From: UBA11358 sp049517655 | GTDB lineage: Bacteria; Verrucomicrobiota; Verrucomicrobiia; Limisphaerales; UBA11358 | DNA length: 64,000 nucleotides | Reading direction: 5' to 3' | Assembly (NCBI GenBank): GCA_049517655.1 | Contig: JBEKRQ010000003.1 | Span: 1-64,000, forward strand | Part shown: positions 34,254 through 41,367 of the stretch, piece after piece | Layout of the letters: every line of letters starts with the position of its first letter | How positions within the stretch are numbered: position 1 is the stretch's first letter | Position numbers and translations under genes: made by a program | Notes under the pieces: model-generated | What the model was told of the DNA's origin: nothing | Databases searched by the model: none | Seen by the model: only the letters and a program-made list of their open reading frames with translations

Positions 34254-36896
34254 ATGTCTTTTGTGTGCCGCTGGTTTTTGATTGCCTTTGCGCTGGTGTT
34301 GAGCGGGGAGCGGATTTCAGCCGCCACCACACGTGAGGAGCGCGCTTTCACCGCCGCCGCGAATGCGTTCCGGGACGGGATGTGGAGTCGTGCGGAAGTG
34401 GAGTTCGCGCAATTTGCCGAAAAATATCCGAAATCCAAACGCGTCGCCGAAGCGGTGCTGATACAGGCCGAGGCGGATTTCAACCAGGGAAAATTTTTAC
34501 AAGCCGCCGAGTTGCTCACCGTGCGCAAACCACAGGCCGGCGATCTAGCCGATCAATATGTTTATTGGCTCGGCGAAGCGCAGTTTCAGAACGCGGATTA
34601 CACCGTGGCTGCGGAAACATTTTCGCGGCTCGTGCGCGATTTTCAGAGTTCAAGCTGGCGGCTGAACGCGGTGGTGAATGAGGCCGCTGCGCGCGGGAAA
34701 CTCGGCCAATGGCCGCAGGTGAGCGCATTATTGCAGGAGCCGGCCGGAACGTTTCAGCGGGCGGCGAAGGCAAACCCCGCTGACGAGCGGGTGGTGCGCG
34801 GTCAACTGCTGCTGGCCGAAGCGCTGCTCAAACAAAACAAATTGAACGAGGCCGCGGCGGTTTTGCATTCGTTCGATTCGCAGCAGCTCAAACCGGAATT
34901 GGGCTGGCAGCGGATGCTTTTGCTCTGCCACGTTCAGCTTGCGAGCGGAGATGCAAACACGGCGCTGACCTTGACGACGAATTTAGTCCAGCTGGCGGAT
35001 TTGACGGAGCAAAATGGTTTGCGAGCCGAGAGCGTGATCGAGCAGGCCGGCGTTTTGGAACGCCTGGGACGGACAACCGAGGCAACGGCTGTGTATCAGG
35101 AAAATCTTTCAACAACAAACATGCCTGTTGAATGGCAGCGGCGGGCCATTTTGAAAATCGCGGAACTGGCAGCTGCGCAGGGGAATTTTTCGGAAGCCGA
35201 GCAATCACTGCAAAAGTTTCTTGCACAATTTCCAAATTCACCCTCTGCGGACGTTGCGTTGTTGACACTGGGTGAATTGCATTTGAAGAATTACGTCGCG
35301 TCCCGCAATGCGGGAGCAGTGGCGACGAATGATTTGCGGGAAGCCCAGTCGCGATTCAACCAATTCCTCGGCGCGTTCATGAACAGCACGCTTGCGGGCA
35401 AGGCGTATTTGGATCGAGGCTGGTGTTTCTGGATTGCGGGGAAAATTCCGGAAAGTTTGGAAGCTTTCGGGGCCGCCGCCAAAAAGCTCCCGCCGTCGGT
35501 GGATTTGGCGGTGGCGCGATTTAAAATAGGCGATGCGCTGTTCGCGCAAAAGAAATACGCGGGAGCGCGGGACAATTACCGGATGGTGGTGAATGATTTC
35601 ACGAATTTTCCCGTTGTTGGCGAAACACTCGGTGCGCAGGCGTCTTATCAAATGCTGCGCGTGTGTCTGGAGTTGAAAGACGTGGCGGGCGCGAGCAACG
35701 CGCTGGCGCGGATTTTGAAGATTTATCCGACGAGCGATCTAGCCGACAACAGCGTGTTACTCGTTGGCGAGGGACTGACGGACATGCAACAGCCGGCGCG
35801 CGCGCGCGCGCTGTTCCTGAAATTTGAGGAACGTTTTCCCAATTCGCCATTGCGACCGGAAGTGGAACTGGCGCTCGCCCGCACTTACGAGCAGGAGGAC
35901 AATTGGCCTGCGGCGATCGGTGTGTATGACAATTGGGTGGGACATTTTGCGACCAACGCGCTTCTGTTGCCGCAGGTGGAATACACGCGCGCATGGGCGA
36001 ATTTTCAGGCTGGACGCGAGACGAACGCCTTTCTGCTGTTCACCAATTTCGTCGCGCAATTTCCGTCAAACAACCTCGCGCCCGTCGCGCAATGGTGGGT
36101 GGGCGACCATTTTTTCCGGGCGGGCGATTTCGCGGACGCGGAAAGGAATTACAAATATGTCTTTCAAAACTGGCCAACAAACGATCTTGCGTATCCGGCG
36201 AAAATGATGGCCGGGCGCGCGGCAATGGGCTGGTTGGGTTACTCTGACGCGATTGATTATTTCACCAGTTTGACGAGCGACACGAATTGCCCGCCAGACC
36301 TCGATGCGCAGGCGCTGTTCGCTTATGGCGGCGCGTTGATGCAAAAGGAATCGTCGGACACGAACAATCCGATAGCCAATTTTGAGCAGGCCATCCGGGT
36401 GTTCAAGGCTGTCTGCCAATTGCATCCACAGACCGAGCAGGCCGTGCTCGCTTTGGGCGAGATTGGCGACTGCTATTTGCAATTGACCAATTATGACGCC
36501 GCGGCCGGCGCTTACGCACAGGTCACCAACTCGCCGGTGGCGAGTGCGGCGGCGCGCAGCCAGGCGCAGGTGGGCATCGGTCTTGTGTTTGAAAAACGCG
36601 CCGCGCAATCGACAGGCGAGAATCAAATCGCACTGCTCAAGCAGGCGCGGGATGATTACTACGATGTGTTCAGAGGGAACAATCTGCGCGAGGATGAGAG
36701 TGAAGAAGCCGACCCGTTCTGGCAGAAAAAGGCGGGTTTGGAAACGGCGCGACTGGATGAATCTCTCCAGGAATGGCCGCAGGCGGTCCTCATTTACCAG
36801 GGCATGACGAACTTGTGGCCGCCGCTACAAGCCGCCTTGGAAAATAAAATTCAGAGGATCATCACGGAACATCCGGAAACCAAAGAACACAATTGA
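34254..36896 (+). CDS. Large periplasmic TPR protein
   Basis: An 880-residue exported protein with an N-terminal signal peptide (FLIAFALVLSGERISA) followed by tandem TPR motifs throughout, for example FRDGMWSRAEVEFAQFAEKYP, FSEAEQSLQKFLAQFP and FADAERNYKYVFQNWP. The spacing and Phe/Tyr-Pro endings resemble BamD/YbgF-type TPRs, which organise outer-membrane or cell-envelope complexes. No enzymatic domain is seen. It is the first gene beyond tRNA-Ser and appears monocistronic, ending before a candidate small RNA and a terminator. A scaffold role is inferred. Confidence 0.85.
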   Translation: MSFVCRWFLIAFALVLSGERISAATTREERAFTAAANAFRDGMWSRAEVEFAQFAEKYPKSKRVAEAVLIQAEADFNQGKFLQAAELLTVRKPQAGDLADQYVYWLGEAQFQNADYTVAAETFSRLVRDFQSSSWRLNAVVNEAAARGKLGQWPQVSALLQEPAGTFQRAAKANPADERVVRGQLLLAEALLKQNKLNEAAAVLHSFDSQQLKPELGWQRMLLLCHVQLASGDANTALTLTTNLVQLADLTEQNGLRAESVIEQAGVLERLGRTTEATAVYQENLSTTNMPVEWQRRAILKIAELAAAQGNFSEAEQSLQKFLAQFPNSPSADVALLTLGELHLKNYVASRNAGAVATNDLREAQSRFNQFLGAFMNSTLAGKAYLDRGWCFWIAGKIPESLEAFGAAAKKLPPSVDLAVARFKIGDALFAQKKYAGARDNYRMVVNDFTNFPVVGETLGAQASYQMLRVCLELKDVAGASNALARILKIYPTSDLADNSVLLVGEGLTDMQQPARARALFLKFEERFPNSPLRPEVELALARTYEQEDNWPAAIGVYDNWVGHFATNALLLPQVEYTRAWANFQAGRETNAFLLFTNFVAQFPSNNLAPVAQWWVGDHFFRAGDFADAERNYKYVFQNWPTNDLAYPAKMMAGRAAMGWLGYSDAIDYFTSLTSDTNCPPDLDAQALFAYGGALMQKESSDTNNPIANFEQAIRVFKAVCQLHPQTEQAVLALGEIGDCYLQLTNYDAAAGAYAQVTNSPVASAAARSQAQVGIGLVFEKRAAQSTGENQIALLKQARDDYYDVFRGNNLREDESEEADPFWQKKAGLETARLDESLQEWPQAVLIYQGMTNLWPPLQAALENKIQRIITEHPETKEHN

Positions 36897-36904
36897 CGCG
36901 TCGT

Positions 36905-37036
36905 TTGACATACACGCCAAACAAGCCTAGCTTCAGTTAGGAGTACCAGAGGGTACCTTGAAGCTTGAACGGACTCGATCAACCCGTGCGAGCCTAATAA
37001 TGCCGTTCCGTGCGATGCGGAACGGCTTTTTATTTT
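36905..37036 (+). ncRNA. Candidate structured small RNA with promoter and terminator
   Basis: TTGACA (36905-36910), a 17-base spacer and TAGCTT (36928-36933) form a plausible promoter. Downstream lie a hairpin around the GGTACC palindrome (36939-36959; outer arms GCTTCA/TGAAGC), a CTCG/CGAG hairpin near 36974-36992, and a strong terminator at 37002-37036. An RNA of roughly 95-100 nt could result. No known class is recognised. The alternative is a 3' UTR structure of the TPR gene. Confidence 0.4.
37002..37036 (+). terminator. Rho-independent terminator
   Basis: Perfect 9-bp stem GCCGTTCCG / CGGAACGGC with a 7-nt loop, followed by TTTTTATTTT. It lies between convergent genes (TPR protein and Mg ATPase), 14 bases from the mgtA-like stop. 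On the minus strand it lacks a strong T tract. Confidence 0.9.
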
Positions 37037-37049
37037 CAACGAATTAAAA

Positions 37050-39713
37050 TCACACCCACGATTTGCGGATCAGCCATGTTTTGACGAGTTGCGTCAGGCC
37101 GACATAGCAAAGCAAGGTTGCCAGTAAGATCAGCCAGAACAACGGCGGCAATGGCACGAAACCCAACGGTGCCGCCAGTGGCGAATACGGCAGATACGCG
37201 CCGATGGCCATGATGAGGATCGTGGTCATGCTCAACTGCCAGCTCGACCGTGATTGAACGAAAGGAATCAGGTTGGTGCGTATCACGTGGATGATGAGCG
37301 TCTGCGTCATCAGCGATTCGACAAACCAGCCGGTGTGGAACAGCGCGGCGGCATAAGTATGATCGGCATCGGGGGCGTTGGTAAAACGTGCCACTAATTC
37401 CGGCGGTGGCACCAATCCCAACTGGCCGCATTTGAACACAAACCACATTACGGCATAGGTTGTGTAATCAAAAATGGAGCTGATGGGGCCGATAAACATG
37501 ATGAACTTGGCGATTTCACCCATGTGCCACGGTCGCGGCTTGGCCGTTTGCTGCGCGCCGACGTTGTCGGTCGGAATCGCTACTTGGGAAAAGTCGTAAA
37601 GCAGATTGTTGGTGAGTATCTGAATGGGTGTCATCGGCAGGAAAGGCAGCCACGCGCTTGCGCCCAGCACGCTGAACATGTTGCCGAAGTTCGAGCTGGC
37701 GCCCATGCGGATGTATTTGATGATGTTCGCGAACACTTTGCGGCCTTCGAGCACGCCTTCCTCCAGCACCATCAGGTTTTTTTCCAAAAGAATCATGTCG
37801 GCGGATTCCTTGGCGATGTCCACCGCGTTGTCCACGGAAATGCCAACGTCGGCGGCGCGGAGCGCGGGGGCGTCATTAATGCCATCGCCCATGAAGCCGA
37901 CCACGTGGCCCTTTTTTTGGAGCGCCTGCACAATGCGTTTTTTGTGCGTGGGCGAAAGGCGCGCGAACACATCCATCGTTTCCACGGCCTCGGCCAGTTG
38001 CGGGTCGGACATCGTCTCAACCTGGTTGCCGAGCAGGATTTTTTCCGTGTGAATGCCGACTTCGCTGCAAACCTTGCGTGTGACGAGGTCATTGTCGCCG
38101 GTCAACACCTTGACCGTGACGCCGTGCTGACGCAAAGCCTCAATGGCTTTGGAGGCGCTATCCTTGGGAGGATCGAGGAACGCGAGGTAACCGGTCAAAA
38201 CCAAATCACACTCATCGGCCTTGGAAAAGGTGGTTTGTTTGCCGAGTTTCTTTGTGGCGACAGCCAGCACGCGAAAGCCGTCTTCGCTCAATTCATCAAC
38301 CTGCTGGACGAGGTCGCCGGCCAGAATCGGCTCCATCGGAAAAATCTCACCCTCACTCTCGAAGTGCGTGCATTTGGCGAAGACCGTTTCCGGCGCGCCC
38401 TTGGTCAGCAGTTGCCGCTCGCCATCCGGGCTTTCGATAGCCACCGACATCATGCGTCGCGAAAAGTCGAACGGGATTTCATCCACTTTGGTGTATTTAT
38501 CAATCCCGAGTTCCTTGTGCAGTTCCTCGTAGCGCAGCACGGCGCGGTCGAGGACGTTTTTCAGGCCGGTCTGGAAATGGCTGATGAGGTAGGCGTCGCG
38601 CAGCACCGCCTCGCTTTCATTTTTGAAAACGTCGCAATGCAGTTCGAGGATGACGTGATCAATGGTCAGCGTGCCCGTCTTGTCGGTGCACAACACGTCC
38701 ATGGCGCCGAAGTTCTGAATCGAATTCAGGCGTTTGACGATGACCTTCTTTTTCGACATGGCCAGTGCGCCTTTGGACAGACAGACCGAGACAATCATCG
38801 GCAGCATTTCCGGCGTGAGACCAACGGCCACCGCCAGCGAGAAGAAAAACGCCTCTTTCCAATCGTGCTTGGTCAGGCCGTTGATGACGAACACCAAGGG
38901 CACCAGCACCGCCATGAAGCGGATCATCAGCCAGGTGAACTTCTTTATGCCCCGATCAAACGCAGTGTCGGCCTGCTGGCCGGCAAGGCTGCCGGCCATT
39001 TTCCCGAAATACGTCTGTGCGCCGGTGGCGACGATGACGCCGGTGGCCGAACCGCTTTCCACACTGGTGCCAAGGAAGCAGATATTTGAGTATTCAGTTG
39101 GCGAAATGCACTGACGCGAATCGGGCGCGTCATTTTTTTCGACAGGCAAAGATTCGCCGGTCAACGTCGCTTGAATGATGAACAAATCCTTGGCGGAAAT
39201 CAGCCGGACGTCGCCGGGAATCATGTCACCGGCGGAAAGTTTCACCACGTCGCCAGGCACCAGTTGTTTGAGCGGAATTTCCTTCGAAAGGCCGTCGCGC
39301 AACACCGTGGCGGTGACGCTGATCATCGCCTTGAGTTTGGCGGCGGCGTTATCGGCCTTCGTTTCCTGAATAAAGCGCAGCGACAATCCCAGCGCCACCA
39401 TTGCCAGCATCACCCAGCCGCCAATCATATCGCTGGGACTTTTCGCCGTCGCGAAGGTCACGGCGGCGAGAATCGTCAGCAGAATCACCAGTGGATTGCG
39501 CGCCGCAATCCATAGCCGCCACAGCCAGTCGCGCTTTTTTTCACGGGCGACCTCGTTGGGGCCGTATTCTTCCAAACGCGCAACTGCTTCCGCTTCACTC
39601 AAACCCGAGGGTGACGTGTGCAATTGTTGCAGCACAACGGAAGTTTCCTGCAACGCAGCGTCGCGGACGAAATCGGATGCCTTGTGATTCGTGGAATTTT
39701 TGGGACTCGGCAT
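37050..39713 (-). CDS. mgtA: Magnesium-translocating P-type ATPase
   Basis: An 887-residue P-type ATPase of the MgtA/MgtB class, which imports Mg2+ into the cytoplasm. An N-terminal cation ATPase domain (LSEAEAVARLEEYGPNEVA) is followed by TGESLPVEKND, the catalytic DKTGTLTIDHV, a long nucleotide-binding domain and GDGINDAPALRAADVG. The C-terminus has six membrane segments ending LVKTWLIRKSWV. Length matches the family. No convincing Mg2+ riboswitch is visible in the 160-base upstream spacer. Confidence 0.93.
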   Translation of the reverse strand: MPSPKNSTNHKASDFVRDAALQETSVVLQQLHTSPSGLSEAEAVARLEEYGPNEVAREKKRDWLWRLWIAARNPLVILLTILAAVTFATAKSPSDMIGGWVMLAMVALGLSLRFIQETKADNAAAKLKAMISVTATVLRDGLSKEIPLKQLVPGDVVKLSAGDMIPGDVRLISAKDLFIIQATLTGESLPVEKNDAPDSRQCISPTEYSNICFLGTSVESGSATGVIVATGAQTYFGKMAGSLAGQQADTAFDRGIKKFTWLMIRFMAVLVPLVFVINGLTKHDWKEAFFFSLAVAVGLTPEMLPMIVSVCLSKGALAMSKKKVIVKRLNSIQNFGAMDVLCTDKTGTLTIDHVILELHCDVFKNESEAVLRDAYLISHFQTGLKNVLDRAVLRYEELHKELGIDKYTKVDEIPFDFSRRMMSVAIESPDGERQLLTKGAPETVFAKCTHFESEGEIFPMEPILAGDLVQQVDELSEDGFRVLAVATKKLGKQTTFSKADECDLVLTGYLAFLDPPKDSASKAIEALRQHGVTVKVLTGDNDLVTRKVCSEVGIHTEKILLGNQVETMSDPQLAEAVETMDVFARLSPTHKKRIVQALQKKGHVVGFMGDGINDAPALRAADVGISVDNAVDIAKESADMILLEKNLMVLEEGVLEGRKVFANIIKYIRMGASSNFGNMFSVLGASAWLPFLPMTPIQILTNNLLYDFSQVAIPTDNVGAQQTAKPRPWHMGEIAKFIMFIGPISSIFDYTTYAVMWFVFKCGQLGLVPPPELVARFTNAPDADHTYAAALFHTGWFVESLMTQTLIIHVIRTNLIPFVQSRSSWQLSMTTILIMAIGAYLPYSPLAAPLGFVPLPPLFWLILLATLLCYVGLTQLVKTWLIRKSWV

Positions 39714-39872
39714 AAGTTTAATTAGTCACAGCAATCGCCAAACGCGAAAGAAATACTACAAGCCGGGTTGGTTTGGCCAGCTTTGGCTGCGTCACATTTT
39801 TGGAAATGGGAACCAACATTGTCAGCATGTTGCACCTATTGCGTTTGAATTTGCGCTTGTTATTGTGTCTGT

Positions 39873-40580
39873 GTGACGACGCTGCTTATTGCCACGCACA
39901 ACCCGCACAAGGTCGGGGAAATCCGCGAAATTCTCGGCAGCCAATCTCAATTTTTGACGCTCAATGACTTTCCCGAAGCGCCAAAGATCGTCGAAGATGC
40001 GAACACGTTTGATGGCAATGCGGTGAAAAAAGCCGTCGAACTTATGAAGTGGATCAATTCAAAACATCGAACATCGAACATCGAACATCCAACGCCGAAT
40101 TTTGTGTTGGCCGATGATTCGGGTTTGGAAGTGGACGCACTGAACGGCGCGCCCGGAGTGCATTCCGCAAGGTTTGCTGCGCTGGACCGGAGCGCGGACA
40201 ATTTGTCCGCAAATTCCACCGACGCCGAAAACAACGCCAAGCTGCTGCGCCTGCTTAAGGATGTTCCAGCGGAAAAACGCACCGCGCGGTTTCATTGCGT
40301 GATGGCGCTGATGGCAGTCCAAAGTCCACCCGTCTTCGCTGCGCTTCGCCGAGGCAAGAAGTCCAAAGCCCAAAGCCCACAGTTATTTGACGGCGTTTGC
40401 GAAGGCCGAATCGCTCTCAAACCGCGCGGACAGAACGGGTTCGGTTATGACCCGCTCTTTGTGCCGGTGGGTTTCGAGCAGACGTTTGCGGAGTTGGGCG
40501 ACGCGGTGAAAAACAAGTTAAGCCATCGCGCCAAAGCGCTGGAGAAATTGCGAATTTATTTGAACAAACTCTCGATGTGA
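39873..40580 (+). CDS. rdgB: XTP/dITP diphosphatase (RdgB/HAM1) with three repeat inserts
   Basis: A 235-residue nucleotide-pool sanitising enzyme from a GTG start, beginning MTTLLIATHNPHKVGEI with the substrate-binding THNPHK motif. LADDSGLEVDAL holds catalytic acidic residues, and GFGYDPLF closes the active site. It hydrolyses non-canonical purine triphosphates (XTP, dITP). The family usually has about 195-205 residues; the excess here comes from three in-frame inserts: a 7-nt array (40062-40093), a hairpin (40194-40210) and a compound array (40317-40381). Its 3' end overlaps the convergent inositol monophosphatase gene by 25 bases. Confidence 0.93.
   Translation: MTTLLIATHNPHKVGEIREILGSQSQFLTLNDFPEAPKIVEDANTFDGNAVKKAVELMKWINSKHRTSNIEHPTPNFVLADDSGLEVDALNGAPGVHSARFAALDRSADNLSANSTDAENNAKLLRLLKDVPAEKRTARFHCVMALMAVQSPPVFAALRRGKKSKAQSPQLFDGVCEGRIALKPRGQNGFGYDPLFVPVGFEQTFAELGDAVKNKLSHRAKALEKLRIYLNKLSM
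40062..40093. repeat. Heptanucleotide array in rdgB
   Basis: AACATCG repeated four times (last unit AACATCC). It encodes HRTSNIEHPT just before the catalytic LADDSG motif. Confidence 0.85.
40317..40381. repeat. Compound heptamer array in rdgB
   Basis: AGTCCAA-type 7-nt units at 40317-40330 and 40358-40381 bracket a palindromic stretch with GCTTCGCC. It encodes AVQSPPVFAALRRGKKSKAQ in frame. Confidence 0.75.
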
Positions 40581-41356
40581 AGTTTTCGTCGCAGGTGGCC
40601 GTTGCTTGCGATCATCCGGAGTTTCCCGCCCGGTGCAGGTTGGATGTAAAATTCGCCGCCGGAACATTCCACCATCAACGCCCCGGCCGCGACGTCCCAC
40701 AAATTGATGGTGCGTTCAATATAGGCATCGAGCCGGCCCGAAGCGACATAGGCGAGTTCGAGCGCCGCCGAGCCCATGATGCGGATTTTTTTGGCGCGCC
40801 GCGCAAGCCGGTTCAAATGCGGCAGGCTTTTTTCCAGATTTTCGCTGCTCTTGGAAAATCCCATGGCGATGACAGCCTCGTTCAGGCGCGAGTGCCGGCT
40901 GACGCGGACGGCGCGACCGTTGAGCCACGTCGGCCCGCCAAGCGTTGCCGTCCACAGTTCGTCCATGAACGGATCGTAAATGACACCGAGAACCGTTTCG
41001 TGACTGTGGACTGCGGACTGTGGACTGCGGACTTGCAACGCAATCGAAATTGCGGCGTGGGGGATGCCGTGGGCGTAATTCACCGTGCCGTCAATCGGGT
41101 CCACCACCCAGCGGTATTCGCTGTTCGCCTCCCCGGAGCAACCCTCCTCGCCGAGCAGTGAAATTTGCGGGAACGCGGCGCGCAGGGTCTTTTCGATGAG
41201 TTTCTGGCAGCGCACGTCGAGTTCGAGCTTGATGTCGTGGGCGTCGGTAAAGTTGACGCGCTTGGGCGCGTGCCAGTTGGCGAGCATGAGTTTGCCGGTG
41301 GCGCGCGCGGCTTTCACAGCACTTACCATGGCTTTGTTTAATGACGCATCTTTCAT
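40556..41356 (-). CDS. suhB: Inositol-1-monophosphatase family protein (SuhB-like)
   Basis: A 266-residue Mg2+-dependent phosphatase from MKDASLNKAMVSAVK (41356). Metal-binding motifs are LGEEGCSG, the signature DPIDGTVNYAHG, and WDVAAGALMVE near the C-terminus. The family dephosphorylates inositol phosphates, and SuhB also influences rRNA transcription in some bacteria. A 7-nt repeat array (41001-41035) adds a short loop (QVRSPQSAVHSHE) between ISIAL and VLGVIYDP. Convergent overlap with rdgB at the 3' end. Confidence 0.92.
   Translation of the reverse strand: MKDASLNKAMVSAVKAARATGKLMLANWHAPKRVNFTDAHDIKLELDVRCQKLIEKTLRAAFPQISLLGEEGCSGEANSEYRWVVDPIDGTVNYAHGIPHAAISIALQVRSPQSAVHSHETVLGVIYDPFMDELWTATLGGPTWLNGRAVRVSRHSRLNEAVIAMGFSKSSENLEKSLPHLNRLARRAKKIRIMGSAALELAYVASGRLDAYIERTINLWDVAAGALMVECSGGEFYIQPAPGGKLRMIASNGHLRRKLHIESLFK
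41001..41035. repeat. Heptanucleotide array in suhB
   Basis: GGACTGC/GGACTGT units at 7-nt spacing (about four). The coding strand reads VRSPQSAVHS within a loop after ISIAL. Confidence 0.85.
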
Positions 41357-41367
41357 TTGGGAATAAT

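Noticed and set aside
36905..37036. Mg2+ riboswitch for the MgtA-like gene
   Set aside because: The element lies downstream of mgtA (which is on the minus strand), so it cannot be its leader.
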